Source: Rattus norvegicus
Taxonomy: Eukaryota; Chordata; Mammalia; Rodentia; Muridae
DNA: 64,000 nt
NCBI RefSeq assembly: GCF_036323735.1
Contig: NC_086036.1
Location: 45,091,050 to 45,155,049 of the forward strand
Direction: 5' to 3'
The notes below the pieces were generated by a model. That model saw nothing but the letters and a program-made list of their open reading frames with translations. It ran no database searches and was not told where the DNA came from. Positions within the stretch are counted from its first letter, which is position 1. Each line of letters opens with the position of its first letter. A program made the position numbers and the translations under genes. Shown here in pieces: positions 44,418 to 55,149 of this stretch.

Positions 44418-44939
44418 TCTCTCCAAAAGGCTCTTTGCCCATCACCTGCCAATCTTCCCCCCTCTTTCTTTCATTCATGTTGCTCTTGCTTCAAACAAGC
44501 AGGCTATACCAAGGTTTTTGTACTGAATATTATTTCAGTCTAGAATGTTTATCTAACAAATAATATGGATCCCAGAATTCCAAGAGGTCTTGAACAAAAA
44601 AGACATGGGCATGGAGGTCTTCCTTGGCTAAAGTTAAACATTCTAGTCTTTTATGCATTCCACATTGCCTCTTGTTATATAAATTATTTAACTTCTTGGG
44701 ATGATGTATCCTAGGTATTTAGATGTGTATCTGTTTATCTACTGAAAACATGGACTAAGTGGAGGTTCACTAATGCTTGACGGTTCTTACTGTCTATGAT
44801 TGATTCTATTTTCTATCGTTACTTTTGTTAAAAAAAAATTCTGATGTTAAGCCACTAGATTGATTTCATGAACCACCCATAAATTATTTATAGGTGCTGT
44901 AATGGGTACTTTTATTGAATCTTGCTTCATAGTAAATCA
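44418..44939. other. No gene recognised
   Basis: Unique-looking sequence. Confidence 0.45.
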
Positions 44940-44947
44940 CAGTCAAG

Positions 44948-44995
<48 letters not shown>

Positions 44996-45253
44996 TTTCC
45001 CGCCATGTACTGCCTTCTTCCATAGGGGTGATGAGGAGTCAGGGCTAGCTCAGTCACTGTGCTTTCCAGCACCGACTGTAGTTCTGTAACAGTGTAACAG
45101 TGTGAGTCAGGGGAAAGCACACTTGGGGAGAGTGGAGAATAAACCTGTGAGCATCCGTTCTTGCCTTCTACCACCTGGGTCTCCAGGGGTTGAGCTCAGA
45201 CCTTCAGGGTTAAGGTAAGCACCTCTCCCTCCTGAGTAATCTCTCCAACCTGG
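44940..45253 (-). mobile_element. B2/B3-superfamily SINE relic with (GT)n
   Basis: (GT)n at 44950-44994 followed by a body and an antisense tRNA-like end 'cacctctccctcctgagtaa', 'tctctccaacc' near 45218-45250. The middle (45010-45130) is diverged. Confidence 0.45.
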
Positions 45254-45526
45254 ATCTTACATTTTTAAATGTTCAACATCTAACATAACATATTTGTCAT
45301 TAAAGTGTTTATAATTATGTAGTATATACAACTTGACTAGTTATATGGTTGAGTCTTTTGAAATTTTCAAAAACATCAACTTTTTATTTATTCCATTGTT
45401 TTTACTTTTTATTGTTATGCTAGCTGCTGTTTTGTTTCCATTTTGCCTTCCTGCCTGATCTCCTTTCAAAATGCCCTTATTTCATTTATTATCTAGCATG
45501 ACTTTTGCTTCAGTACTTCCTAAACA
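45254..45526. other. No gene recognised
   Basis: AT-rich sequence before the LTR. Confidence 0.4.
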
Positions 45527-45837
45527 CTTATTAAGAGGCCATACCTACTCCATCTTGGAGCTGGCCTCCATCTTAAAAGAAAAAAAAAGCCTGAGAACTT
45601 GACCTATAGCTAAACTCAAGTTCCAGGAGGGACCCGTCGTCTTGTGCTCAGCAGAGTCACTCCCTGGCCACTTCCTAGCAACAGTTATCAAAGATTAGCC
45701 CGACTGTTCCAGATGTACTTCCATACCGTTTGCAATTGTTTTCTGTCTTGCTTCACAGCACCCATCTGTCAGTTTACAATAGGCATTCAACTAGATGCTT
45801 GCCAGAATGGAAACTCCCTCCCTTGGTTGCCACTTCC

Positions 45838-45844
45838 TATAAAA
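45838..45844 (+). promoter_or_regulatory. LTR TATA box
   Basis: TATAAAA preceded by 'gccacttcc'; positioned about 80 bp before the AATAAA signal as in compact LTRs. Confidence 0.6.
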
Positions 45845-45920
45845 CCTTGTCCTGATGAGCATCAGGGGCTGCCAAACCATCCTGTGGGTCTGGCGTGAGT
45901 AGGCCCAAGCCTGAATCTGT

Positions 45921-45926
45921 AATAAA
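45921..45926 (+). terminator. LTR poly(A) signal
   Basis: AATAAA followed by 'gagaccctaaagtgcttaga', consistent with an LTR R/U5 boundary region. Confidence 0.55.
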
Positions 45927-46092
45927 GAGACCCTAAAGTGCTTAGACCGGAGTCAGCTCCTTGATGACTTGGCTTCCTGGCACAATAGGATTTCTTCCAT
46001 ACCATCAATTCCAGTATTTGATCAACATTTGTATTTTTATGAATTGACTCAGTTTCATACAGGATCAATATCTATCCTGCTCTAATTTTAAA

Positions 46093-46128
46093 GATTTATC
46101 CTGTTTTAAAAAAAAACATTTTTGAAAA

Positions 46129-46166
<38 letters not shown>

Positions 46167-46306
46167 TTGTCTTCAGACACACCAGAAAAGGGCATCAGAT
46201 TCCACTACAGATGGGTGTGAGCCACCCTGTGATTGCTGGGAATTGAACTCAGGACCTCTGGAAGAGCAGTCAGTGCTCTTAACCACTGAGCCACTTCCCC
46301 AACCCA
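46093..46306 (-). mobile_element. B2 SINE with 17 bp target duplication
   Basis: Antisense B2: 'gtcttcagacacaccagaaa', 'gattgctgggaattgaactc', 'ggaagagcagtcagtgctct' and 'taaccactgagccacttccc'. A (GT)n at 46132-46164 lies in the tail half. Perfect duplication 'cctgctctaattttaaa' at 46076-46092 and 46307-46323. Good preservation of the tRNA part and of the duplication indicates a fairly recent insertion. Confidence 0.93.
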
Positions 46307-46323
46307 CCTGCTCTAATTTTAAA

Positions 46324-47544
46324 CTGACAGTTATGAAATTATTGTGTGGATGTGCTAATTATGTCTATGTTGCTATTAAACATCTTTACATCAGTTTCAT
46401 TTTGGAAAACACTAGTATTATAGAGAGATCACAAAATGCAGAGCTTCAAAATCTAGTCTCTCTGCTCTCTGTGAATGACTGTTTGCTACCTGGACCATTT
46501 TCCTTTTCTTCTCCTGAGTTATTGTGAAACTGAAATTGCACAATACTTAATACTATTATCCCAAGAACCATGCAAAAGGGGGGAAAAGCATGTTGCAATG
46601 GAGAATTCAATATTAAAATATAAAAACAGCATTAGAGAAATCAACTCATTTTATGTTTACCATACTTAAATGCCATTTAAGCTGCAAGATTCTGTCTTTT
46701 TTATGAAAGCAAAACTCTCGTATAGTGATGCACTTTGTCCCGTTGATAAGAAACTATGAGGAACAGTTCTTGTCTTCTTGGAACTAGAGAGATTCTATTC
46801 ACGTCTTCTCTTCTAACCTCTGCTTCTTTAAAGGCTACAGACCTATGTGGGAGCAGAGGTCCCACATAAGAGGTCCCAGAGGAAAGCTGAGCACGATGCA
46901 AAAAACCAAGGCAAACTGACTGCAGGGTAATGACAGAAACATTCAAAGCTTGTGTATTTTTTTTTCTTAACCAGTAAAGCTTAAACAGTGGGCCCCAGTG
47001 TGATCTTATAGGAGAGAGCAGCGGGGTGGCTCTAAAGCCTAATATAGAGCTACCCAGAGACTCAGCCATCTCTTGGGATCATACACACCCAACATCAAAG
47101 GCACCTTTCCTGCACACACCGAGATTTCTGAGTATTGTGACGTATACCGGGGAACATTGCCAGGCTTACTGTGTGCCACGTTGGTGTTTATCTGTGACCA
47201 TCTTTATATTGAGCATTAAGGATCAAACACATATGTTAGGTGTTATGCTATTTAATTTTATACTTTGCTGATATTGGCATGCATACTCTCATTTTACTAC
47301 TTACAAGAATGCCACTGTTAACTGATGTAAGTTATCACATTCATCATGTCATAAGGAAGCATTCGTACTCAGGCTAGCATTATAGTTCACCGGGAGAGGG
47401 CTTTTGTAGCCTCTGTACCTCCTGGAGTTTCATCATCATCCCCATAACAACACCAAGTCCACAGTTCAGATTTACAAGTATTCCCATAAATAATTGGTCT
47501 ATCAAGTGAATTCCAAATGCCTATGATGATCATGAACCTGAGTA
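46324..47544. other. No gene recognised
   Basis: About 1.2 kb without a recognised repeat. A 122-codon minus frame at 47069-46701 shows no known domain or codon signature. Confidence 0.45.
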
Positions 47545-48235
47545 TTTTTTGACCATCTTACATTGTTTATGGATATGAATTTTACAAATATTACGTGTAT
47601 CAGTGGTAACGGTGGAGCTAGAGAATATCGCGCCTTCTCCATGCTACATGGTGAGATCCACCAATAGTGTGGTGGCCCTTGTGGCCCTTTCCAAGGCCAC
47701 GGCTCCTGCAACCAGCAGATGTCAGCCCACGAATCTCTCTGTGCTTGTGGACTGGTTTGGTGATCCACTGAGTGTCAGGATTTCTTCTGATAGCTTTATG
47801 GACTGGCTTAATGAGGATAACCTCAAAATATTTATATGTGGAATCTTCACCAACCCAGTAGGAATTCAGGACCTTCAAAGTCTCACAATGGCTCCCAGCT
47901 CTCTCCTCAGCAGCAGACTGAAGGCTTCCGGCAAATTTCAGCCGGTTAGCACCATGGTGGACAGGCTTGCCATAAGTTGCACCCTTAGGAATCGGGTGTT
48001 TGTGACCACCACGTTGCACACGAATCCTGTAAATGACATAAACTTGCTTAGCCTTGTATCCCAGCCTTCCTGCTTTATCAGGCCGGTGGGACTGGAACCC
48101 CTCTGCAGCTCAGAGAGCTGGTGGTATTGCTCAGAAGAAAGTGCATCATGTCAGATTGCTTCTTCCTCCATAGCTCATGGATGTATTTGTATGCACCCAT
48201 CTTGGCTCACCTAATGGTTGCCGCCAGAGGAAAGG
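47545..48235 (-). pseudogene. Rpl15: Processed pseudogene of ribosomal protein L15 (Rpl15)
   Basis: Intronless minus-strand copy of the 60S subunit protein mRNA. The start codon at 48200-48198 is followed by 'MGAYKYI'-like codons. In the frame open from 48019 one reads 'PIPKGATYGKPVHH', 'LNSYWVGEDSTYKYFEVIL' and 'AIRRNPDTQWITKPVHKHRE'. The final stop is at 47602-47600. The span is 601 nt against 615 nt expected for 204 codons, so a net 14-base loss shifts the frame, in the N-terminal third. A TAG also replaces a Gln codon six codons before the normal stop. Upstream 48201-48235 matches the known 5' UTR, with a CU-rich start and 'ggcggc'. A short A-run near 47547-47553 may be the decayed tail. 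Confidence 0.93.
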
Positions 48236-48556
48236 AAGAAGCCTTTCTCCAAATCTGAATATCTTATATGCTGTGTTTGAGATGCAATTTCTCAAGTCAT
48301 ATATGGTTATATAGTATCAAAATTATTGTTTAATGTTTATAAATGTTCATTTGTTTTAAACTATTATTGAGGTTCTTTTCCTGTTCTTGTTCTTAATGTA
48401 AGCGCTATTAGAATAACAGTGCAGTACAACTAGAAATAACAGAAATCAGGGCTAAACTCACACTTGACTCACAACTCTATCTCATAACATCTAACGCAGA
48501 AAAATACATGTATGAATTACTAATTTTGAGGAGGAGATAACAGTTTATAAATTCCC
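48236..48556. other. No gene recognised
   Basis: AT-rich flank between the pseudogene and a B1. Confidence 0.45.
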
Positions 48557-48714
48557 AAAATTAGCTGGTTGATGGTGGCATAAGCCTTCGTTCCCAGCAC
48601 TTGGGAGGCAGAGGCAGGAGGATCTCTGAGTTCAAGTTCAGTCTGGTCTACAGGGTGAGTTGCAGGACAGCCAAAAACCCTGTCTTGAACAACAGAAACA
48701 AACACAAACAAACA
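48557..48714 (+). mobile_element. B1 SINE
   Basis: 'ctggttgatggtggcataag', 'ttcccagcacttgggaggca', 'tcagtctggtctacagggtg' and an A-rich tail with AAAC units. Imperfect target duplication 'aaattccc...aatt' at 48549-48562 and 48715-48728. Confidence 0.87.
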
Positions 48715-48989
48715 AAATTCCCCTAATTTTCAGAAACCAGAATATACATTTTTAAAAGCTTGTCAGCCATGCTTAAATAAACCTGGAAAATTGTACGGTA
48801 ATAATACTATTTAGAAATGCTAAAACATATGGATACACAACAATCAGTAATTCAGGTGTTTCAAAGGGACATTGGGAGCAAGTGGTAAAACTCCCAGTGG
48901 GCAAAGCTGGACTATTTCACACCTTAAAATGAAGTGATATTGGGCTATAAATAAATATGTCAAATAAAAACCAGGCTGCATATGAACCA

Positions 48990-49120
48990 GTAATTCATAT
49001 CTCAATAATTGAGAACACTTGTTTCTCTTTCAGAGGAACCAAGTTCAGTTCCCAGCACTCACAAGGCTCTCCATTTGTAACTGCGACCTGACCTATGATA
49101 CCCTCTTCTGACAAGTGGAG
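48990..49120 (+). mobile_element. B3/B2-type SINE fragment
   Basis: 'gttcagttcccagcactcac' and 'ctgcgacctgacctatgata' followed by 'ccctcttctgacaagtgga' match the middle of a tRNA-derived SINE; the head is degraded. Confidence 0.55.
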
Positions 49121-49870
49121 CCTGGTGGTGGTCTGAGGAAACGACGCTGCCTCTGTATTCCTTCTCCAAAACCCTCGTCTGTATTTCAATTTGGCCATGT
49201 GGGGTGGTGGCTAGGATTGGAGCTCAGACAAATTTCAGCAGAGGGACAGTTTACAAACTGCTTGACCAGTATTCCTCAAAACCAAAGAAATTTATGAAAA
49301 ACAAAAGTCATAGCTAACCAGCGCCCACAAAGTTACAATAACCAATTCTGGTAAGTTTTTTTAGCAGAATACTGGGGCAAAAGTTAGGACATTGGGTAAA
49401 ACTAGGATATCTTAATAAGCGATATACTTATTTAATAATGTATCAATATGTTTCAATAATTCAACAAGTAGATCACATGAAGTATATGGGAACTATAAAG
49501 TCAACTCAATTTTTCTCTCAATCTGAAACGTTTTTTATAAAAACTTTCTGTATGTTTTTAGCTATTCAAACAAAACCTGTTATTCACACCTCGTATCAGA
49601 CTTTCCATTTACTCAGAATAGTTTAGAATGATAACATTAATCAATCTTAGAAAATCAATGGTGTAGACAGGTTTATTACGCTTAACCAAAGTAGAGTAAT
49701 CAACTTTCTAATTAATTTAATTTATTGTAGTTTCCAGGTATGATATTTTTAAATTTAACCGGGAAAAAGTCTGCTAAGTTAAATCCAATATTGGATGTTT
49801 CTTTTTACTTATTTTATTTAGCATTGTGACCAGAAACAGATACTACCAAACTTTTTAGTAAAGTATTTCA
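49121..49870. other. No gene recognised
   Basis: AT-rich, unique-looking sequence. Confidence 0.45.
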
Positions 49871-49995
49871 TTAAAAACAAAACAAAACAAACAAACAAAC
49901 AAACAAAAAACCAGCTGGTGCTTTTCTCAGCAGTCAGGCATGTGCTCCCCTGCCGAAGTGCCCTACTAGGTTCTGTCCCCAGTAGCACAAAAGAA
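49871..49995 (+). mobile_element. (AAAC)n tract and diverged ID-like SINE
   Basis: (AAAC)n at 49873-49912, then 'agctggtgcttttctcagca', 'gtcaggcatgtgctcccctg' and 'aggttctgtccccagtagca', which follow the ID layout including a degenerate B box. Confidence 0.5.
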
Positions 49996-50395
49996 AAATG
50001 GATAGAAAGACCTAAGAGAGATGTGTGATTTGGAAGGGAGGTATAGTTTCTATGGTCTGAAATGAAATAAAAATGTTGGAAGTTTTATAAAACTGTATGT
50101 TAAATGAGATTTTAATCTTGCAGTTGTCACCTTTTCTCTGCGGATCCCAGCATCTCATAAGCACCTTATGGTACATGTACAGTGACATTTCCTAATTGAA
50201 AGAAATTGATGAGTCAAATGACTGTACCTGATTCCCCATGAGTGAGAAGTGGAACTATTCTCTTGATTCATTACTTGTCCATCTGAAAGTGACTGTCAGA
50301 TTAAGCATATACTTCTAAAGCCAGGGCGAAGAAATAAAATGGGTCATATTTCTACTAGTTTTCAACAGAGTAAATTGCTTAAAAGCAAATTTGTT
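49996..50395. other. No gene recognised
   Basis: Unique-looking sequence. Confidence 0.4.
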
Positions 50396-50411
50396 AAGAA
50401 TTACAGATACC

Positions 50412-50482
50412 GTAGAGCGCTTGCCTAGCAAGCACAAGGCCCTGGGTTCGGTCCCCAGCTCCGAAAAAAAGAAAAAAAAAAA
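50412..50482 (+). mobile_element. 5'-truncated ID SINE with 16 bp target duplication
   Basis: Starts at 'gtagagcgcttgcctagcaa', lacking the first ~25 bases including the A box; B box GGTTCGGTCCC at 50445-50455; then 'agctccgaaaaaaagaaa'. Perfect duplication 'aagaattacagatacc' at 50396-50411 and 50483-50498. A near-consensus body and intact duplication indicate a recent event. It cannot be pol III-transcribed from its own promoter because the A box is missing. Confidence 0.95.
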
Positions 50483-50619
50483 AAGAATTACAGATACCTA
50501 AAGACAATTATAAGATTCGAAGACACATTGGTTATATCATCGTAGGGACAGAAGAGTAACAAGCCAGCTACAGCTGACTTCTGCACCACACTCTTTTCTT
50601 TCTAGCTTTTGTTTTGTTT

Positions 50620-50640
50620 GATTTATGTGTGCCTGTGCAT

Positions 50641-50684
<44 letters not shown>

Positions 50685-50780
50685 CTGCCTGTGCATGAGT
50701 GTGTGTGTGCCTATGCATGTGTGTGTGGATATGAGTAAGCACATGTGGGTGTGCACATTTGTATGTTGATGCATGTGTAT
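50620..50780. repeat. Complex GT-rich repeat
   Basis: A (GT)n block at 50642-50682 flanked by recurring 'gcctgtgcatgagtgtg' units (about 50629 and 50687) and further degenerate GT/ATG repeats. Frames rich in His/Thr on the minus strand are artefacts. Confidence 0.9.
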
Positions 50781-50819
50781 GTGCATGTGCTGTACATGTG
50801 GCAACCTTGACTACTGTAA

Positions 50820-51025
50820 CCCAGCAACCATCCACCTTCTCTTTTAAGACAGGGTCTAATTAGACTAGGGTGGCTGGCTAGCAAGCTCTAATGATCTGCC
50901 ATTCTCTACCCCCATAGTTGGGATTATCATCATGCTGAAGTTTTTCGTGGATGCTGGGGATGAAACGGAGAACCTCGTGCTTGCATGGGAAGCACGTTCC
51001 TGGTTAGGATCTCAGCTCTTCTTTC
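50820..51025 (-). mobile_element. B4-type SINE (antisense)
   Basis: 'ttttaagacagggtctaatt', 'agggtggctggctagcaagc', 'gatgctggggatgaaacgga' and 'ctcgtgcttgcatgggaagc' follow the antisense of a composite B1/tRNA SINE (B4 group). Confidence 0.6.
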
Positions 51026-51414
51026 TGCTTTTGTCTCTAGGTAGGAAGCAAGAGGAAAGCTTCCCCTCGGCTGCCATCACTATCTCAAGGTCTTGCTTTA
51101 TAACTAACCTAATGAGTGGCGTTGGGGTAAAAAGCAAAATAATGAAACTATCACATGACCTAACTGAGAATGTCTAACCACTGAGCCTTTGGGGCTTTCT
51201 GTTGTGATAAAATTTATTACGAGAACAGATACTGAAATAAAACATCAGTGTTTCATAGACAATTCAGATTTTTAGAAGAACATTATTTCTTTGGTATGTC
51301 TCTTGGTTCTAGACAATCCGGTACATATGAAGTACAACATCATGTTGGTAAAAGGCTACATTTGTAACCATTTGAAGAGTATCAAGGTTTTGATTTGTTT
51401 GTTTTGTTTCGTTT
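51026..51414. other. No gene recognised
   Basis: Unique-looking sequence. Confidence 0.4.
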
Positions 51415-51560
51415 TTGTTTCTGCCTCTCTGTGTAGTCCTTCCTGTTCTGGAACTCACTATGTAGACCAGGCTGGTCTTGAACTCAGAGGTCGGCCTGCT
51501 CCCCCACACCCCCTACCCCCGTACTTGGATTAAAGGTAAGCATCACCATCCCTAGCCAGG
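51415..51560 (-). mobile_element. B1 SINE (antisense)
   Basis: 'gcctctctgtgtagtccttc', 'tgttctggaactcactatgt', 'agaccaggctggtcttgaac' and 'ggattaaaggtaagcatcac'. GTTTT-rich tracts on both sides. Confidence 0.83.
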
Positions 51561-52364
51561 TTTTATGCTTTTTTGTTTTATTTTATTTTGTTTTTTTAAA
51601 TAACTAATAAATAGGAGAATCCTTTACTGAGGCTGGACAGCGGCAGGAAGATTAAACATAAGGGATCTGATAGTTCTAGAGACGCTTGATATCGACCCTT
51701 GTTGGTGGAACTCCTGAGAAAGTAAGAATTGTGTATCAAGCAAACAGCTGATCTTAATCAGATCCTGGTCACAGTATCTATAATGAGAAATGAAAACACT
51801 GTTCCTATTAGTTAGCACATGTCTTATTATTAAAAATATATAGTGATACAACTAGAAAAACCCTGAGGCCTTGGTATAAGATGCCGTATAGTTTAATATA
51901 AACTCAGTGAATCCAGCAAGTAGGATTAACTCTAAGAAATACTGACAGCCCTCACTGGAAAGGGGTCATACTGTGAACTACTAAAATGTGTGGAGAATAC
52001 TTTAGCTCATACCTTCTCCACCACACTCTTCTTACAGTCTCAGTACAGCACTCATTGCAGGGAGGACTGCAGACCTTCAGGATTGTCAAAAACATTTTCC
52101 TCTAGGATTGTGTAAGAACGACCTTCACAAGCACAGATAGCCTGTTTCACTGAATAGCCATTTGTAACTCTGTTTGAAGGATCACTTCCGGTGTCCCCAG
52201 TCCTAAGGCAAACTATGCACCTCAGCAAGTTACATGGACTGGAAACCACCACACACCAATGTTCCCTAACACCATTATATCCAGCATGGCTTGTTGTCTT
52301 TCTGTATGGAACACTGAACCGAGGGTCCCTGCACCGAGCTGGAGATACAGAGTTTCTTTTTAAA
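51561..52364. other. No gene recognised
   Basis: T-rich start, then unique-looking sequence; no coding region or named repeat supported. Confidence 0.45.
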
Positions 52365-52445
52365 TCTTTGGGTTTGGCTGTGTCTCACAAAGTTGCTCAG
52401 GCTTGCCTTAAAGGGGTGATCTTCCCAAGTAGCTGGGATTACATA
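52365..52445 (-). mobile_element. B1-like/7SL-type SINE fragment
   Basis: 'tctcacaaagttgctcaggc', 'ttgccttaaaggggtgatct' and 'cccaagtagctgggattaca' are a 7SL-type antisense right half, older than B1 proper. Confidence 0.6.
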
Positions 52446-52451
52446 AAATCC

Positions 52452-52453
<2 letters not shown>

Positions 52454-52506
<53 letters not shown>

Positions 52507-52508
52507 TA

Positions 52509-52557
<49 letters not shown>
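52454..52557. repeat. (GT)n/(GA)n microsatellite
   Basis: (GT)n to about 52513 with ATG interruptions, then (GA)n to 52557. Confidence 0.97.
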
Positions 52558-52560
<3 letters not shown>

Positions 52561-52744
52561 TTTCTCCTCTCTCCCTCCCACGGATTTCATGCTGTGACTG
52601 TGTCTACGTATTGCAGCCTTAACGAGCTCAGAAAAAAGCTCTGAGAAGACAAACATAGACACAGAGACACTGAGCAACTTCTCAAAGTGTAAATTCATAG
52701 GTTTAAGGATAGAGAACCATGTTAAAGAAAAGGGGGTGACTGGG

Positions 52745-52905
52745 GGTGGGAGTGGCATACCAACAGTCACAGCACTGAGGTGTCTGAGGCAGGAGGAGGG
52801 GAAGTTGAAGTTCCATTCTAGGTTGCATAATGAGACCCCATCCACCGCCTCAAAAACAAACAAACAAAATAACAAAAACAAAAAACAAAACAAAAACAAC
52901 CCCCC
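52745..52905 (+). mobile_element. Diverged B1-like SINE and A/C-rich tail
   Basis: 'ggtgggagtggcataccaac', 'tgtctgaggcaggaggaggg', 'ggttgcataatgagacccca' then 'cctcaaaaacaaacaaacaa' to about 52905. Confidence 0.58.
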
Positions 52906-53345
52906 CAAAAAACAGCAAGAAGATTCGAGATAGGGAGAAGTCTCTATTACAATTGGATTGAAGCAGAGTTTGACATTCTCTCACATGACAAGATTAAAAA
53001 AATGGAAGCCTTTCATACACAAATCATCCTCTTCACTGACAAAACCAAGAAGATGTTTTGTTCAAATGAGGGTTTCATTATGTTGAAATTTTCCCTTTTG
53101 GAAGTCCTGTATTGAAAGAGTCCAGTGGGAAGAAATAGCTCTTCTAGGTGACAACTGAATCTGACAGGTAGAGAAGAAGCTAAATGTCTGATTGATCTAA
53201 ATGAGATGAGTCAAAAAACAAAATGATGACTACAACTTGGCAGGCAGAATCAGAATCTTGAGATCTAAGCTAGCATGAACTGCAAAAGAAAACCCTACTC
53301 CCCAGGATACCTCCAAAAACTACATAAATAAAACAAATACAGTTC
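52906..53345. other. No gene recognised
   Basis: Unique-looking sequence. Confidence 0.4.
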
Positions 53346-53640
53346 AAGGGCCTGGGGAAATGGCTTGTTGGTGAGGACTTCCTCACACCTGTGTATAAAG
53401 CTAGGCATAGCTGCAAGTACCTGTACCCCTAACACTGGAGAACAGAGACAAGCAGGTCTCAAGAGGTCACCAGCCAGCCCGCCTAGACAAAACGGCAAGC
53501 TTCCAGTTCAGTGAGAGATCCTGTCTCAAGGAAATAAGGTGGAGATCAATAGAGGAAGAGATACAATGGCCTGCTCTGACCTCCACCTATGTGCATTCAC
53601 ACACATATTTACATATTACATACGTAGCACAGTCATGCAT
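53346..53640 (+). mobile_element. B4-group SINE (RSINE1-like)
   Basis: Composite SINE: tRNA-like head 'gcctggggaaatggcttgtt', B1-like middle 'agctaggcatagctgcaagt', then 'ccagccagcccgcctagaca', 'agttcagtgagagatcctgt', 'aaataaggtggagatcaata' and 'tctgacctccacctatgtgc', the order of RSINE1/B4A. Confidence 0.75.
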
Positions 53641-53681
53641 CTACCACACAAGCACACAGAGGGAGAGAGGAGAAAGGAGCA

Positions 53682-53717
53682 CTCTCTCTCTCTCTCTCTC
53701 TCTCTCTCGCACGCGCG

Positions 53718-53787
<70 letters not shown>
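53682..53787. repeat. (CT)n/(CG)n/(CA)n compound microsatellite
   Basis: (CT)n to 53708, an alternating CG-rich block at 53709-53728 ('gcacgcgcgcacgcgcgc'), then about 30 CA units. Probably expanded from the tail of the adjoining SINE. Confidence 0.97.
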
Positions 53788-53789
<2 letters not shown>

Positions 53790-53889
53790 TTTCTTTCTGG
53801 CCAAAAGTGATCTGGTAACAAAGAGAAACACATCTCACACTGTATCGTTTTTTATCTCTTGCATTTTATTTACTTATTTCTCCTTTGTG

Positions 53890-54167
53890 TGTATATAGGA
53901 ACATGTTTGTACAGGTATGAACATGTACACAGATGGCAGAGGTCACATTGGGGTGTCATTCCTTGGACATCATCTACTTTGTGTTCTGATACAGGGTCCT
54001 GTACTGATTGGTAGGCTCACCAAGTAGGTAGGCTAGGCTGACTGGGAGGAAGCCCTGGGGATCTGCCTCCTCTGTGCTGGGACCTCCAGATCCAGCTCTG
54101 GGGATTGAACTCAGGTTCTCATGCTTGCCTGCCAGCCACTTTATCCACTGAGCTAACTCCTCAGCCC
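53890..54167 (-). mobile_element. B4-group SINE (antisense)
   Basis: 'agaggtcacattggggtgtc', 'taggctaggctgactgggag', 'ggggatctgcctcctctgtg', 'ctctggggattgaactcagg' and 'tatccactgagctaactcct' give the antisense of a tRNA/B1 composite SINE. A diverged antisense B1-like piece may follow at 54180-54290. Confidence 0.68.
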
Positions 54168-54290
54168 CTGTTTTGTTGTTCTTGTTGGAAGGATCTCACA
54201 AGTTTCCTTAACTAGTCTCCAAATTATGTACTCAAATAATCCTCCTGCCCCAGTCTCTAAAGATTCAAGGACTGAAAATTTATACTTCTT

Positions 54291-54530
54291 TCTTCCATAT
54301 TTATATCATAAATATCACGTTATCTACTTAAGGTCAGAAATAAAATTTGCAGGAATTATTAAAGATAGAGCCCAGGGTTTGACCCTTTAAGCACATACTA
54401 TTGTTATATTATCAGATAATAAACATAATTTTTTAAGAAGAAACTAACACATTTCTCTCTTAAATATATTGAAGCTCAACAATATAACCTACTGAAAAAA
54501 AATCCTATTCTTTTATAAGTTTATACACAA
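54291..54530. other. No gene recognised
   Basis: AT-rich sequence. Confidence 0.4.
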
Positions 54531-54794
54531 TAGTGGGTTTCACTGTGACATGTACATACATGTATTTAATGCATTTAGATCATATTTACACCCCATGACT
54601 TACTCTTGTCACCCTCCCACACCTGCCAATTCCTACCCCCACCTCTGCTGCTTCTATGTCTCCTTTTGTTTGCTTCTAGACCCAATGAACCTCATTAGGG
54701 TTCCTCACAGGAACATAGATGAGGCTTATTTACAGGGGTATAGGCACTTTACCAGCAGCTATCCCACTGCAGAAAATGTTTCTCCCTCCCTCAG
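54531..54794 (-). mobile_element. Old rodent L1 3' UTR-like, left part
   Basis: 'gggtttcactgtgacatgta', 'catttagatcatatttacac', 'caatgaacctcattagggtt' and 'actgcagaaaatgtttctcc' follow an antisense old-L1 3' region (compare 14545). Interrupted by the element at 54795 and resumed at 55150. Confidence 0.5.
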
Positions 54795-55144
54795 TGTCTT
54801 ATGTAGGGTTTCATTGCTATGAAGAAACACCATGACCATGGCAACTCTTAGAAAGGGGAACATTTAATTGGGGCTGGCCTGCAGTTTCAGAGGTTCAAGC
54901 TGGTATTGTCGTGGTGGCAAGCATGAGAGCATCCAGGCAGACATGGTGCTGGAGAAGGAGCTGAGAGGTCTACATCTTGGTCTGCGGCAGCAGACATAGA
55001 AGTGGCACTAGAACTAGCTTGAGCCTGCTGCCACAATGACCCACTTCCTCCAACAAGGCCACATTTCATAAAAGTGTCACTCCCTGTGGGCCACGCATCT
55101 AAACACATGAGTCTATGGGCGCTGTTCCTATTCAAACCACCACA
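54795..55144 (+). mobile_element. LTR-like repeat (TTAGTTAGGG clan) with perfect 5 bp duplication
   Basis: 350 bp from 'tgtcttatgtagggtttcat' to 'ttcaaaccaccaca'. Flanks 'ctcag' at 54790-54794 and 55145-55149; removing the insert restores a continuous 'cctccctcagcaaccattaa' in the surrounding L1. The cleanest example of the clan's 5 bp duplication. Confidence 0.87.
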
Positions 55145-55149
55145 CTCAG

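Larger units (their letters stand above)
45527..46000 (+). mobile_element. Solo retroviral LTR with TATA box and poly(A) signal
   Basis: A rodent ERV LTR layout: 5' block 'aagaggccatacctactcca', 'ttggagctggcctccatctt', A-run, 'gacctatagctaaactcaag'; TATA box at 45838-45844; poly(A) signal AATAAA at 45921-45926, about 83 bp downstream; then 'gtcagctccttgatgacttg'. This is the U3-R-U5 order. No gag, pol or env sequence adjoins it. Exact ends and flanking duplication are not resolved. Confidence 0.72.

Noticed and set aside
46701..47069. 122-codon minus-strand frame as a possible gene
   Set aside because: No recognisable domain, splice context or similarity; length compatible with chance.
47603..48214. 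203-codon plus-strand frame
   Set aside because: Longest plus frame in its area, but it is the antisense of the Rpl15 pseudogene, which explains the sequence fully.
52191..52908. Long frames on both strands
   Set aside because: Extended by the (GT)n/(GA)n microsatellite and SINE fragments.
53539..53898. 119-codon frame with His/Thr repeats
   Set aside because: Product of the CT/CG/CA microsatellite next to a B4-type SINE.
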